Positions 28,996 to 37,665 of a stretch of DNA of 64,000 nucleotides are shown here, piece by piece. Made by a program: the position numbers and the translations under genes. The stretch is from Azospirillum oryzae (GTDB taxonomy: Bacteria; Pseudomonadota; Alphaproteobacteria; Azospirillales; Azospirillaceae), in NCBI RefSeq assembly GCF_900177515.1, contig NZ_FXAK01000005.1:132501-196500 (forward strand). The letters are read 5' to 3'. The notes beneath the pieces are model-generated. The model worked only from the letters and a program-made list of their open reading frames with translations. It was not told the origin of the DNA and searched no databases. Position 1 is the first letter of the stretch. The number at the start of each line of letters is the position of its first letter.

Positions 28996-29886
28996 TCACG
29001 ACATCGGATTCGCCGGCTTCGGCATCTCCGGCAGCGGGATGAACTCGCCATTGTCCAAATCCGGCAGCTTCATCCGGCCAGCCCGCCAGTCGGCTTTGGC
29101 CTGCTCGATGCGCTCCTTCGATGAGGACACGAAGTTCCAGTCGATGAAGCGCTGCCCCAGCGGCTCGCCGCCGATGGCCATGACCATGGACGGCGTGACG
29201 GCGGTCAACTGCGCCGGCTGGCCGGGAGCGAAGACAATCATCCGTCCGGCCTCCACGCGCTGACCCTCGGCCTCCACGCTTCCCGCCACCACATAGGCCG
29301 CCCGTTCCCATCCGTCCTCCGGCAGCATCACGCTGGCGCTGGGGGCGAGATCCCAATGGATGTAGAACAGCGGCGAATGGGTCTTCACCCCGGCCTTGGC
29401 GCCGAAGGCATCGCCCGCCACCAGCCGGCCGCGCACGCCGCCCTCCTCGAAGACCGGCAGGTCGCCGGTGCCGTAATGGGTGAAGGCCGGATCGGTTTCC
29501 TCGTCCGCCTCGGGCAGGGCGACCCAGGCCTGGATGCCGTGCATCCGCCCGCCTTCCTGCCGGGCTCGCTCGAAGCGTTCGGAATGGGTGATGCCGCGCC
29601 CGGCGGTCATCCAGTTCACCTCCCCCGGCCGGATCGCCTGTTCGGAGCCGACGCTGTCGCGGTGCATGATCTCGCCCTCGAACAGGTAGGTGACGGTCGA
29701 CAGCCCGATGTGCGGGTGGGGGCGCACGTCGACATCGCGCGGCAGGCCCGGCTCGAAATCGACCGGCCCCATATGGTCGAAGAAGACGAAGGGGCCGACC
29801 ATCCGCCGCTGAACGAAGGGCAGAATCCGCCCCACCTCGAATCCGCCGAGGCTCTTTCGGCGCTGCTCGATCACCAGCTCCAGCAT
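28996..29886 (-). CDS. Pirin-family protein
   Basis: A 296-residue bicupin. The N-terminal metal-binding cupin shows VGPFVFFDHMGPVDF, DVRPHPHIGLSTVTYLFEGE and WMTAGRGITHSER, with the His/Glu ligands of pirin. The C-terminal cupin is around YIHWDLAPSASVMLPEDGW. Pirins bind Fe, and some have quercetinase activity or modulate regulators or pyruvate metabolism; the activity here is not known. The start at 29886 (MLELVIEQRR) has GGGAGGAAG upstream. It is likely cotranscribed with the ABM-domain gene 32 bases upstream. Confidence 0.92.
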   Translation of the reverse strand: MLELVIEQRRKSLGGFEVGRILPFVQRRMVGPFVFFDHMGPVDFEPGLPRDVDVRPHPHIGLSTVTYLFEGEIMHRDSVGSEQAIRPGEVNWMTAGRGITHSERFERARQEGGRMHGIQAWVALPEADEETDPAFTHYGTGDLPVFEEGGVRGRLVAGDAFGAKAGVKTHSPLFYIHWDLAPSASVMLPEDGWERAAYVVAGSVEAEGQRVEAGRMIVFAPGQPAQLTAVTPSMVMAIGGEPLGQRFIDWNFVSSSKERIEQAKADWRAGRMKLPDLDNGEFIPLPEMPKPANPMS

Positions 29887-29918
29887 GGGTCTTCCTCCCG
29901 ACGATCGGTGTTTCGTGT

Positions 29919-30245
29919 TCAGGCGTTCGGATCGCGCGGTACGGTCTGGATCACCTCGAACCCCTCGAATTCCGGCGGCCCGACATACAGCGGCTTGCGG
30001 GCGCCGGCATTGCCATGGGCGTTGCGGAAGGCCTCCGACCGCGTCCAGTCCTGAAAAGCGGCTTCCGAGTCCCACACGGTGTGGGAGGAATAGAGCCGGT
30101 ACTCCTCGCGGTCCGGGCCGCGCAGCATGTGGAACTCGACGAAGCCCGGCACCTTGTGCAGATGGACCTCGCGATTCAGCCAAACCTCCTCGAACTCCTG
30201 TTCGGACCCGTGGCGGACCTTGAAACGGTTCATCGCGATGAACAT
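29919..30245 (-). CDS. ABM-domain protein, haem-degrading monooxygenase-like
   Basis: A 108-residue antibiotic-biosynthesis-monooxygenase (ABM) fold protein. The opening MFIAMNRFKVRHGSEQEFEEVW matches the IsdG/HmoA-like group, followed by VPGFVEFHMLRGPD and YRLYSSHTVWDSEAAFQDWTRSEAF (W...F..W pattern). The start at 30245 has GGGAAG about 7 bases upstream; a longer in-frame extension is not conserved-looking. Haem breakdown is the best-known role of this subgroup, but catalytic residues cannot be confirmed by eye. The pirin gene follows in the same direction. Confidence 0.85.
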   Translation of the reverse strand: MFIAMNRFKVRHGSEQEFEEVWLNREVHLHKVPGFVEFHMLRGPDREEYRLYSSHTVWDSEAAFQDWTRSEAFRNAHGNAGARKPLYVGPPEFEGFEVIQTVPRDPNA

Positions 30246-30711
30246 GCGGCTTCCCTTCCCGATTGGTCTACTGGCCCGACCCGTTCGAGGATAAGGGCGG
30301 AAGCCCCGACCGGCAATCAGCCTGTCGCCGCTCCCCCATATGGCCGACCGGCACAGGACCAGCGACATGCGGCCACCACCGGAGAAACGCGTTTAATCGT
30401 TATCTTACAGTCGTCTACAGAGGGTTTTCTCTGTCGCGTCCACGTACCTTCACCGGCTGGGCTAAAATGCGCTCCCCCTCCCCCACCCGGAAGGCCTCCC
30501 GCATGCACCACATCCGCCAAGACCCGACCTCCCGATCCGGGCGGATGGAACATTGAACAGTCGCGGCGGGGATGTTTCACGCTGTTTCAAACCTTCGCAA
30601 AGGCTGGAAGCGACGGAGCATGGACTGCCAATACCGTTAAGCTCTAATATACGCAAAAGGGGTATAAGCACCGTGAGGCGGGCGACCGACCAAGCGGCCA
30701 GGGGGGAAGGA
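30246..30711 (+). promoter_or_regulatory. 466-base intergenic region with a likely promoter at 30621-30650
   Basis: No gene seen. TGGACT (30621-30626), 18 bases, TAATAT (30645-30650) is a plausible sigma-70 promoter for the GGDEF-EAL gene, leaving a leader of about 55 bases that ends in a purine-rich GGGGGGAAGG ribosome site. An in-frame TTG at 30553 would extend the protein by 53 residues but lies upstream of this promoter. The left part must carry the ABM-gene promoter; it was not identified. Confidence 0.5.
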
Positions 30712-33700
30712 ATGACTTCAACAGGTCCAGCGGACACGGGGGCGCTGCAGGGTCGCACGAAGCCGCCCGACGCCATTGCAACGCTCATCATCCTCTCCAT
30801 TCCTTTCCTGCTGGTCCTGGAAGCCGCCCGCCTTCCCGGTGCGATGGAAATCGCGCATTACCTGCCGCTGCACAGCTTCTTCGAAACCTTCGCCATCGCC
30901 GTCGCCGCCCTGATCTTCGCCATCGGCTGGCATTCCCATACGTCCGATACCCCGCCCGCCTTGCTGGCCCTGTCCGCCGGCTTTCTCGGGGTGGCGCTGC
31001 TCGATTTCGGTCATCTGCTGTCCTATGCGGGAATGCCCGATTTCGTGACGCCCTCGGGGCCGGAGAAGGCGATCGCCTTCTGGCTCGGCGCCCGGGCGAT
31101 GGCGGCGGTTTCCCTGCTGATGGCGGCCACCCTGCCCTGGCGCCCGGGGTCGGCGGCGCTGCGCTATCCGCTGATCGGCGGGGTGCTGCTGGCGACCGCC
31201 GCGGCGTTCGTCGCCATCCTGTGGTACCCGCACCTGCTGCCGCGAACCTATCTGCCCGGCGAAGGGCTGACGCCGCTGAAGGTGGCGGCCGAATATGCGT
31301 TGGTTCTTTTCTATGCCGGCGCCGCTCTGATTTTCCACCGCCGCCGGCGCGAGGCGCAGACGCTGGACGTCCCTCGCCTTGTCATCGCCGCCGTCGCCAT
31401 CGCAATCAGCGAGATGTGCTTTACGCTCTATCTCACCGTCTACGACCTCGCCAATGTGGCCGGACACATCTACAAGGTCATCGGCTACTGGTACCTGTAT
31501 CGGGCCGTCTTCGTCACCGCCGTGCATCATCCCTACGACGCCCTGCACAGGTCCCAGCGCGACCTGTGGCGGGAGAAGGAGCAGGCGCGCGTCACGCTGC
31601 TGTCGATCGGCGACGGGCTGATCGCCACCGACACCGCCGGCCGCGTTTCCCTGATGAACCCGGTGGCGGAACGCCTGACCGGCTGGACGGTGGCCGAAGC
31701 GGTCGGCCGCCCGGTAAGCGAAGTCTTCGACATCGAGAATGCCGAGACCCGGCAACGGGTGCCGGTGCCGGTCCAGCAGGTGCTGGAGAACGGCGAAATG
31801 GTCGGCCTCGCCAACCACACGGTGCTGGTGGCGCGCGGCGGCGTCCGCAGCCACATCGCCGACATGGCCTCGCCGATCCGCGACCGCGACGGCGCGCTGC
31901 ATGGCGTCGTCATGGTCTTCCAGGACGTGACCGAGACCTATGCCAGCCGCGAAGCGCTGAAGGACAGCCTGTCTTTGAACACCGGCATCCTGGAGAGCGC
32001 CGCCTGCGGCATCATCGCCACCACGCTGGACGGCGTCGTCCGCGTCTTCAACCGCGAGGCGGAGCGCATCTTCGGCTACCCGGCCGAGGAGATGGTCGGC
32101 ACCACCGACCTGCCGCGGCTGTATGACCGGGACGAGCTGCGCGCCCATGCCGACGTCCTCTCCGTGGAACTCGGCCGGCCGGTGCGGGCGGGTTTCGATG
32201 CGCTGGTCACCCGCACCCGCGACAGCGGCCAGCCCGAGCCCGGCGAATGGACCGGACTGCGCAGGGACGGCGCCCGCATTTCCGTTTCCACCCTGACCAG
32301 CATGCTGCGCGACAGCGGCGGCTCGGTGCGCGGCTACCTGACCGTGGTGATGGACGTCACCGAGCGGAAGCGGACGGAGCGGCAGATCGAGAATCTCGCC
32401 TTCTACGACCCGCTGACCAACCTGCCGAACCGCCGCCTGCTGCTGGAGCATCTGGACGGCCATCTGCGGGCGGCGCGCCAGACCGGCCGCTATGGCGCGT
32501 TGATGTTCCTAGACCTCGACGACTTCAAGGGGCTGAACGACGCCCGCGGCCACATCGTCGGCGACATGCTGCTGCGCGAGTTGGCGGCGCGGCTGAACGC
32601 CACCCTGCGCAAGGGCGATCTGGTCAGCCGGCTTAGCGGCGACGAGTTCGTCATCCTGCTGCCCGACCTGGGGGCTGCGGAGGAGGAGGCGGCGGAGATC
32701 GCCCGGCGGGTGGCGGAAAAGCTGCGGCTGGCGGTGGCCCAGCCCTTCCAGCTCGACCGTTGCGAACACAGCATCTTCGCCAGCATCGGCCTGACAATCT
32801 TCCCCAAGACGCCGGACGAGTCGGTGGAGGATCTGCTGAAACAGGCGGACACCGCCATGTATGCCGCCAAGGACGGCGGGCGGAACACCATCCGCGACTA
32901 TGACCCCGCCATGCTGGCGGATGCCCAGGCCCGTCTGCTGCTGCAGCAGGATCTGCGCAAGGCGGTCGATGCCGGGGAATTCACCCTGTTCCTGCAGCCC
33001 CAGACCCGGGCCGACGGCACGCTGGTGGCGGCGGAGGCGCTGATCCGCTGGCAGCATCCGCAGCGCGGCTTCGTCGCCCCCGGCGCCTTCATCGCGGTGG
33101 CGGAGGAGTCCGGCCTGATCCTGCCGCTGGGCGACTGGATTCTGATGGAGGCCTGCCATGTGCTGCGCCGTCTGGCCGATTCCGGCAGCGACTGCCACCT
33201 GTCGGTCAACATCAGCCCGCGCCAGTTCCGTCAGCAGACTTTCTGCGCCGGCGTCATCGCCGCCCTGCGCGCCACCCGCACCGATCCGCGCCGCCTGACA
33301 CTGGAGATTACCGAGGGCATCGCCGTCGGCGACTGCGCCGACACCGTCGCCAAGATGTCGGAACTGGCGGCCTTCGGGATTTCCTTCTCGCTGGACGATT
33401 TCGGCACTGGCTTCTCGTCGCTGTCCTATCTGAAGCGGCTGCCGGTGGGAGAGATCAAGATCGACCGCTCCTTCGTCCAGGATGTCGACCGCAACAGCCA
33501 CAATGCCGTGCTGGTGGAAACGATGCTGTCGATCTCCAGCCGTCTCGGCCTGAAGGCGGTGGCGGAGGGGGTGGAGACCGCGGCCGAGCGGGACTTCCTG
33601 GAAGACCGCGGCTGCACGATCTTCCAGGGCTACTATTTCGACCGGCCGATGCCGGTCGAAGACTTCATCCGCAAATACGTGAAAACACCGGAACTCGCAG

Positions 33701-33726
33701 GCAAAGAAGAGCCGGCCCATGCCTGA
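30712..33726 (+). CDS. MASE3-PAS-PAS-GGDEF-EAL cyclic-di-GMP protein
   Basis: A 1004-residue membrane sensor starting at the ATG at 30712. An N-terminal membrane domain of about eight helices (about 20-285) fits MASE3: HYLPLHSFFETFAIAVAALIF, LLDFGHLLSYAGMPDF, EMCFTLYLTVYDLANVAGHIYK (read in parts). Two PAS domains follow: about 290-410 (LLSIGDGLIATDTAGRVSLMN) and about 420-550 (GILESAACGIIATTLDGVV). The GGDEF domain carries the active-site variant Ser642-Gly-Asp-Glu-Phe646, still compatible with activity. The EAL domain has Glu775-Ala-Leu and DDFGTGFSSLSYLKRL. It may make or degrade cyclic-di-GMP. It is monocistronic; the terminator overlaps its stop codon. Confidence 0.93.
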   Translation: MTSTGPADTGALQGRTKPPDAIATLIILSIPFLLVLEAARLPGAMEIAHYLPLHSFFETFAIAVAALIFAIGWHSHTSDTPPALLALSAGFLGVALLDFGHLLSYAGMPDFVTPSGPEKAIAFWLGARAMAAVSLLMAATLPWRPGSAALRYPLIGGVLLATAAAFVAILWYPHLLPRTYLPGEGLTPLKVAAEYALVLFYAGAALIFHRRRREAQTLDVPRLVIAAVAIAISEMCFTLYLTVYDLANVAGHIYKVIGYWYLYRAVFVTAVHHPYDALHRSQRDLWREKEQARVTLLSIGDGLIATDTAGRVSLMNPVAERLTGWTVAEAVGRPVSEVFDIENAETRQRVPVPVQQVLENGEMVGLANHTVLVARGGVRSHIADMASPIRDRDGALHGVVMVFQDVTETYASREALKDSLSLNTGILESAACGIIATTLDGVVRVFNREAERIFGYPAEEMVGTTDLPRLYDRDELRAHADVLSVELGRPVRAGFDALVTRTRDSGQPEPGEWTGLRRDGARISVSTLTSMLRDSGGSVRGYLTVVMDVTERKRTERQIENLAFYDPLTNLPNRRLLLEHLDGHLRAARQTGRYGALMFLDLDDFKGLNDARGHIVGDMLLRELAARLNATLRKGDLVSRLSGDEFVILLPDLGAAEEEAAEIARRVAEKLRLAVAQPFQLDRCEHSIFASIGLTIFPKTPDESVEDLLKQADTAMYAAKDGGRNTIRDYDPAMLADAQARLLLQQDLRKAVDAGEFTLFLQPQTRADGTLVAAEALIRWQHPQRGFVAPGAFIAVAEESGLILPLGDWILMEACHVLRRLADSGSDCHLSVNISPRQFRQQTFCAGVIAALRATRTDPRRLTLEITEGIAVGDCADTVAKMSELAAFGISFSLDDFGTGFSSLSYLKRLPVGEIKIDRSFVQDVDRNSHNAVLVETMLSISSRLGLKAVAEGVETAAERDFLEDRGCTIFQGYYFDRPMPVEDFIRKYVKTPELAGKEEPAHA

Positions 33727-33742
33727 GGCCGGGCCGGCTCTT
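33707..33742. terminator. Bidirectional hairpin overlapping the GGDEF-EAL stop codon
   Basis: AAGAGCCGGCCC (33707-33718) pairs perfectly with GGGCCGGCTCTT (33731-33742) around a 12-base loop containing the TGA stop at 33724-33726. It lies between converging genes. There is only a short T-run. Confidence 0.75.
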
Positions 33743-33750
33743 GGCCATCG

Positions 33751-34860
33751 TTACTTCTGGGCGATCATCTTGGGCTGACCGTTGCTCCAGACATACATGA
33801 CGTAGTTCGGCTTGACGATGTCGCCCTTCTTGTCGAATTCGATCGAACCGACGACGGTGTCGAAGCTGTTGGCATGCAGGGTCTTCGCCAGCTTGCCGCC
33901 GTCGGTGCCGCCGGACTTCTGCAGCCCCTGGGCGATGACCTGGACCGCGGCATAGCTGTAGAAGGCGAAGTTGCCCGGTTCCGGCAGGCCGGCCTTCTTG
34001 AAGGAGGCAATCAGCTCCTGCGCCTTGGGATCGCTGGCCGCCGACGGGCTGTCGGTGTAGAGCGTGCCCTCGCCCGCCGGACCGGTGATCGACCAGTATT
34101 CCTGGTTGTTCAGGCCGTCGCCGGCGATGAACTGCGGCTTCAGCCCCTGTTCCTGCGCCTGACGGACGATCAGGCCCAGTTCCGGATGGTAGCCGCCGTA
34201 ATAGACGGCATCGATGTTCTTGTCCTTCAGGCTGGTGATCAGCGCCGAGAAGTCCTTCTCGCCGGCCGTGACCGAACCGCGATAGGCCACCTTCCCGCCG
34301 GCCTTCTCCAGCGTCTCCACCACGACGTCGGCCAGCCCCTTGCCATAGGCCTGCTTGTCGTCCAGCACGGCGATGTTCTTGCCCTTGAAGTTCTGGGCCA
34401 GATAGTTGCCGGCGACCACGCCCTGCTGGTCGTCACGGCCGCAGACGCGGAAGATGGTCGGATAGCCCTTGGCGGTCAGCAGCGGGTTCGTGGCGGTCGG
34501 GCTGACCATCACCACGCCTTCCTCCTGGTAGACGTCGGCCGCCGGAATGCTGGCGCCGGAGCAGAGATGGCCGACCACGGCCGTGACCTGATCGCGCACG
34601 AACTGGTTGGCGACGGCCACCGCCTGCCGCGGATCGCAGGCGTCGTCGCCCACCTTCAGCACCAGCTTCTGGCCCAGCACGCCACCCTTGGCGTTGATGT
34701 CCGCGACCGCCTGCTTGGCGCCATACACCGACTGCTCACCCAGTGCTGCCACCGGACCCGTGGTCGCCGTGCCGAGTCCGATCACGATGTCGGCCTGCGC
34801 CGTGCCGAAGCCGGCCAGCAGCGCCGTCGCGCTGACGAAGGAAAGGACGGTGAGACGCAT
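33751..34860 (-). CDS. Branched-chain amino-acid-type ABC transporter substrate-binding protein (LivK-like)
   Basis: A 369-residue periplasmic type I binding protein. The signal peptide is MRLTVLSFVSATALLAGFGTAQA. Mature text IVIGLGTATTGPVAALGEQSVYGAKQAVADINAKGG (in parts), VVGHLCSGASIPAADVYQEEGV and YGGYHPELGLIVRQAQEQGL is typical of Leu/Ile/Val-binding proteins. The two Cys residues that form the LivJ/K disulfide are present (DDACDPRQA and HLCSGAS). The start at 34860 has GGGAGAA upstream. No liv permease or ATPase genes are adjacent, so it is an orphan binding protein that must share a transporter encoded elsewhere. Confidence 0.93.
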   Translation of the reverse strand: MRLTVLSFVSATALLAGFGTAQADIVIGLGTATTGPVAALGEQSVYGAKQAVADINAKGGVLGQKLVLKVGDDACDPRQAVAVANQFVRDQVTAVVGHLCSGASIPAADVYQEEGVVMVSPTATNPLLTAKGYPTIFRVCGRDDQQGVVAGNYLAQNFKGKNIAVLDDKQAYGKGLADVVVETLEKAGGKVAYRGSVTAGEKDFSALITSLKDKNIDAVYYGGYHPELGLIVRQAQEQGLKPQFIAGDGLNNQEYWSITGPAGEGTLYTDSPSAASDPKAQELIASFKKAGLPEPGNFAFYSYAAVQVIAQGLQKSGGTDGGKLAKTLHANSFDTVVGSIEFDKKGDIVKPNYVMYVWSNGQPKMIAQK

Positions 34861-35024
34861 GGTTGGTTCTCCCAGGATTGCTGTTTTGTAAGGGACCATG
34901 TCCGCCGGTCCCGGCATGTTTCCTTTTCTGACCGATACGACAGGATTTTGAAAGCGCGATCATGGGTTTCGTAGCGCTCCGAACCGAGCCGCGACCGTTC
35001 GTCGCCGTTAGAATTGTCCCACTA

Positions 35025-35036
35025 TTTGGCACCAAA
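35025..35036. promoter_or_regulatory. Candidate IclR-type operator
   Basis: TTTGGCACCAAA is a palindrome apart from its centre. It lies 49 bases before the iclR start in the divergent region shared with the livK-like gene. TTGACA at 35047-35052 may be the -35 of the IclR operon, but the -10 is poor. Tentative. Confidence 0.4.
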
Positions 35037-35085
35037 CAAAATTATTTGACACACTACGGCACATACGCCAGCATCGGAGAAATCA

Positions 35086-35916
35086 ATGGTGGTCAAACAA
35101 ACCATGAGCGCGGCGATGGCAGCGATGGAGCAGGAGGCTGACGCCGGAAAGACCCAGGGGACCGGGACACAGACCCTGCTGCGCGGACTTGCGCTGCTGG
35201 AATGTGTGGCGGCCGGCATCGGCGACGTGAAGGGGATCGCAGCACGGCTCGGCACCCCGCGTAGCACCACCAACCGTATGCTCTCCAGTCTGGTGGCGGA
35301 GGGGTATCTCCACCACATCCCCTACAAGGGCTATCTGCTGGGGCCAAAGCTGATCCAACTCGGCATGAAGGCGCTTGAGCAGCGCCCGTTGGTCGCCATC
35401 GCCCGCCCGCATATCGAGGCCCTGGCCGAGACCACCGGCGACACCGTCCATCTCGGCGTCGAGGAGAATGGCGAGGTGTTCTACCTCGACAAGATTCCCG
35501 GCACCCGCGGGCTGGAAATGCGGTCCCGCACCGGACAGCGCATGCCGCTCGCCTCCACTGGATTGGGCAAGGCGCTGATGCTGGGGATGCCGCCGGCGCG
35601 CTGGCAGGCGCTCCATGCGCTGACCTGTCCGGCAGAGCCGCCGGCCGGCCGGCCGCGTCCGGCCGACTGGCCGGTGTTCCAGGAACAGTTGACCCGCTAC
35701 GTCGCCCAGGGTTGGGCGATGGATTTGGAAGAGAACGAACTCGGCATCCGCTGCGTCGCCGCTCCGGTACGCGACGGACGGAATCTGGTGGTGGCGGCGG
35801 TCAGCGTCGCCAGCGCCGTTCCCTACATGCCCGAAGACCGCATGACGACGCTGGGACCGCTGGTCCGCGCGACGGCCGAGGCAATTTCCAAGGATCTGGG
35901 ATGGACCGCACCGTGA
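35086..35916 (+). CDS. IclR-family regulator of the sugar-acid operon
   Basis: A 276-residue regulator. An N-terminal winged helix (about 28-90: TLLRGLALLECVAAG, VKGIAARLGTPRSTTNRMLSSLVAEGYLH) is followed by the IclR effector domain (about 105-275: VHLGVEENGEVFYLDKIPG, MPLASTGLGKALML, GWAMDLEENELGIRCVAAPV). GGAG lies about 6 bases before the ATG. The next gene, dgoK, starts inside its 3' end (16-base overlap), so regulator and catabolic genes share one transcript. IclR proteins of this kind sense sugar acids such as KDG or KDGal. Confidence 0.92.
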   Translation: MVVKQTMSAAMAAMEQEADAGKTQGTGTQTLLRGLALLECVAAGIGDVKGIAARLGTPRSTTNRMLSSLVAEGYLHHIPYKGYLLGPKLIQLGMKALEQRPLVAIARPHIEALAETTGDTVHLGVEENGEVFYLDKIPGTRGLEMRSRTGQRMPLASTGLGKALMLGMPPARWQALHALTCPAEPPAGRPRPADWPVFQEQLTRYVAQGWAMDLEENELGIRCVAAPVRDGRNLVVAAVSVASAVPYMPEDRMTTLGPLVRATAEAISKDLGWTAP

Positions 35917-36947
35917 CCTCCGCTGCCGGAACGACTCCCGACCGCCCTGTGCTGATCGCACTGGATTGGGGCACGTCGAGCTTGCGCGGTTTCCTGCTGG
36001 ATAGTTCCGCCCGCATACTGACCGAGCGGTCGAGCGGGCATGGCATCCAGAACCTGCCGCAGCCCGGCGCCGCGGGCTTCGATGCCGCATTGACCGGACT
36101 TTGCGGCGACTGGCTGGACGCCCATCCTGCTCTGCCGGTGGTCGCCGGCGGCATGGTCGGCAGCGCCCAGGGCTGGGTCGAGGCCCCCTATGTCACCACG
36201 CCGGCCGACGCGACGACGCTGGCCGACAAGGCGGCGCGTGTCGAGACGGCGGCCGGCCGCCGGATCCTGATCGCGCCGGGCGTCCTGCACGATCCCGACG
36301 GCGGCGTTTCCGCCAAGTCGATTCCCGACGTGATGCGAGGCGAAGAGATCCAGATCGCCGGCGCGCTGGCCGGGAATGCTGATTGGGCACGCAATGCCTG
36401 TGTCGCGATGCCCGGCACCCATTCCAAATGGGTCCGGGTCGCCGACGGCCGCATCGCAGGCTTCTCCTCCTACATGACGGGCGAGCTGTTCGCGGTCCTG
36501 AAAACCCACTCGCTGTTGGGCCGCCTTATGCCGGCCGGGGTCGACGCGACGCCGGAAGATGAGGAGGAGGCTTTCTCCATCGGCATCCGGGCCGCGCAAT
36601 CGGCCGGGCCGGGCGACCTGCCGCACCAGCTGTTCGCCACCCGCACGCTGGGGCTGACCAAACGTCTGCCGCCGGAAGCGCTGTCGCACTACCTGTCGGG
36701 CCTGCTGATCGGTCACGAGTTGCGGTCGGGACTTGCTCTACTGGCGGAGATGCCGGCCGGCACGCCGCTGCTGCTGATCGGCGATCCGGCACTTTGCCGC
36801 CGCTACAGCCGCGGCCTTGCCGCCTTCGGCACCACGCCTGCCGCACAGCTTGGCAATACCGCACCCCGCGGCCTGTTCCAGTTCGCCGCCGCAGCCGGCC
36901 TTCTGCCCTCCGCGTCCGCGACGCCCTCCAGCATCAAGAGCGCATAA
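35901..36947 (+). CDS. dgoK: 2-dehydro-3-deoxygalactonokinase
   Basis: A 348-residue kinase of the DgoK family. It phosphorylates 2-keto-3-deoxy-galactonate to KDPGal in the De Ley-Doudoroff galactonate route. The N-terminal phosphate loop is LIALDWGTSSLRGFLLD. VVAGGMVGSAQGWVEAPYV and VAMPGTHSKWVRVADGRIAGF are typical DgoK segments, and TLGLTKRLPPEALSHYLSGLLIG lies in the C-terminal half. The ATG at 35901 overlaps the iclR 3' end. The stop overlaps the dgoA start (TAATG). Confidence 0.94.
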   Translation: MDRTVTSAAGTTPDRPVLIALDWGTSSLRGFLLDSSARILTERSSGHGIQNLPQPGAAGFDAALTGLCGDWLDAHPALPVVAGGMVGSAQGWVEAPYVTTPADATTLADKAARVETAAGRRILIAPGVLHDPDGGVSAKSIPDVMRGEEIQIAGALAGNADWARNACVAMPGTHSKWVRVADGRIAGFSSYMTGELFAVLKTHSLLGRLMPAGVDATPEDEEEAFSIGIRAAQSAGPGDLPHQLFATRTLGLTKRLPPEALSHYLSGLLIGHELRSGLALLAEMPAGTPLLLIGDPALCRRYSRGLAAFGTTPAAQLGNTAPRGLFQFAAAAGLLPSASATPSSIKSA

Positions 36948-37600
36948 TGACAGAGCTTTCGCTTACCGCCCGCGTCGATGCGGCCTTCGCCGCCCTGCCG
37001 CTGGTCGCGATCCTGCGCGGCCTCACCCCGGCGGAGGCTGTGCCTGCGGCCAACGCGCTCTATGACGCCGGCTTTCGGCTGGTCGAGGTGCCGCTGAACT
37101 CCCCCGACCCGTTCGACAGCATCGAGGCCATTCGCCGTGCCCTGCCGCAGGATGCGCTGGTCGGGGCCGGGACGGTCCTGGCGCTGGATCAGGTCGACCG
37201 GCTGGCCGCCATCGGCGCCGATCTGGTGGTGATGCCGCATGCGGACACCGCGATCATCCGCGCCGCCAAGTCGCGGTCGATGATCTGCGTGCCCGGCGTC
37301 GCCACGGCGACGGAGGCTTTCGCGGCGCTCGCCGCCGGTGCCGATGCGCTGAAGCTGTTTCCCGCGGAGCAGATCACCCCGCCGGTGGTGAAGGCGTTGC
37401 GCGCGGTGGTTCCGCACAGCGTGCGGCTGCTCCCCGTCGGCGGCATCACGCCCGATACCATGCAGCCCTACCGCGCGGCGGGTGCGGCCGGCTTCGGCCT
37501 CGGCTCCGCCCTCTACAGCCCCGGCCTGCCGGTGGCGGATCTGGCCGCCCGAGCAGCCCGCTTCGCCCAGGCTTGGGCGGAGGGGACCGCCCCCCGCTGA
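36947..37600 (+). CDS. dgoA: 2-dehydro-3-deoxy-6-phosphogalactonate aldolase
   Basis: A 217-residue class I aldolase of the KDPG/KDPGal family, splitting KDPGal to pyruvate and glyceraldehyde 3-phosphate. Landmarks: LVAILRGLTPAEA (active-site Arg), VGAGTVLALDQVDRL, VVMPHADTAIIRAA, VPGVATATEAFAAL, and ADALKLFPAEQITPPVVKAL with the Schiff-base Lys. LLPVGGITPDTMQPY closes the phosphate site. Pairing with dgoK supports KDPGal rather than KDPG as the substrate. Translation is coupled to dgoK. The usual dgoD dehydratase is absent nearby. Confidence 0.93.
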   Translation: MTELSLTARVDAAFAALPLVAILRGLTPAEAVPAANALYDAGFRLVEVPLNSPDPFDSIEAIRRALPQDALVGAGTVLALDQVDRLAAIGADLVVMPHADTAIIRAAKSRSMICVPGVATATEAFAALAAGADALKLFPAEQITPPVVKALRAVVPHSVRLLPVGGITPDTMQPYRAAGAAGFGLGSALYSPGLPVADLAARAARFAQAWAEGTAPR

Positions 37601-37665
37601 CCTCGCTTTCGATTTTCACCATCCAACGACCGGCGCACACGCCGGCGCACCACAGAGGGAATCCC

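Noticed and set aside
30645..30650. CTAATATAC near the GGDEF-EAL promoter as another copy of the hexuronate operator
   Set aside because: Only the -10 part matches; flanking halves do not.
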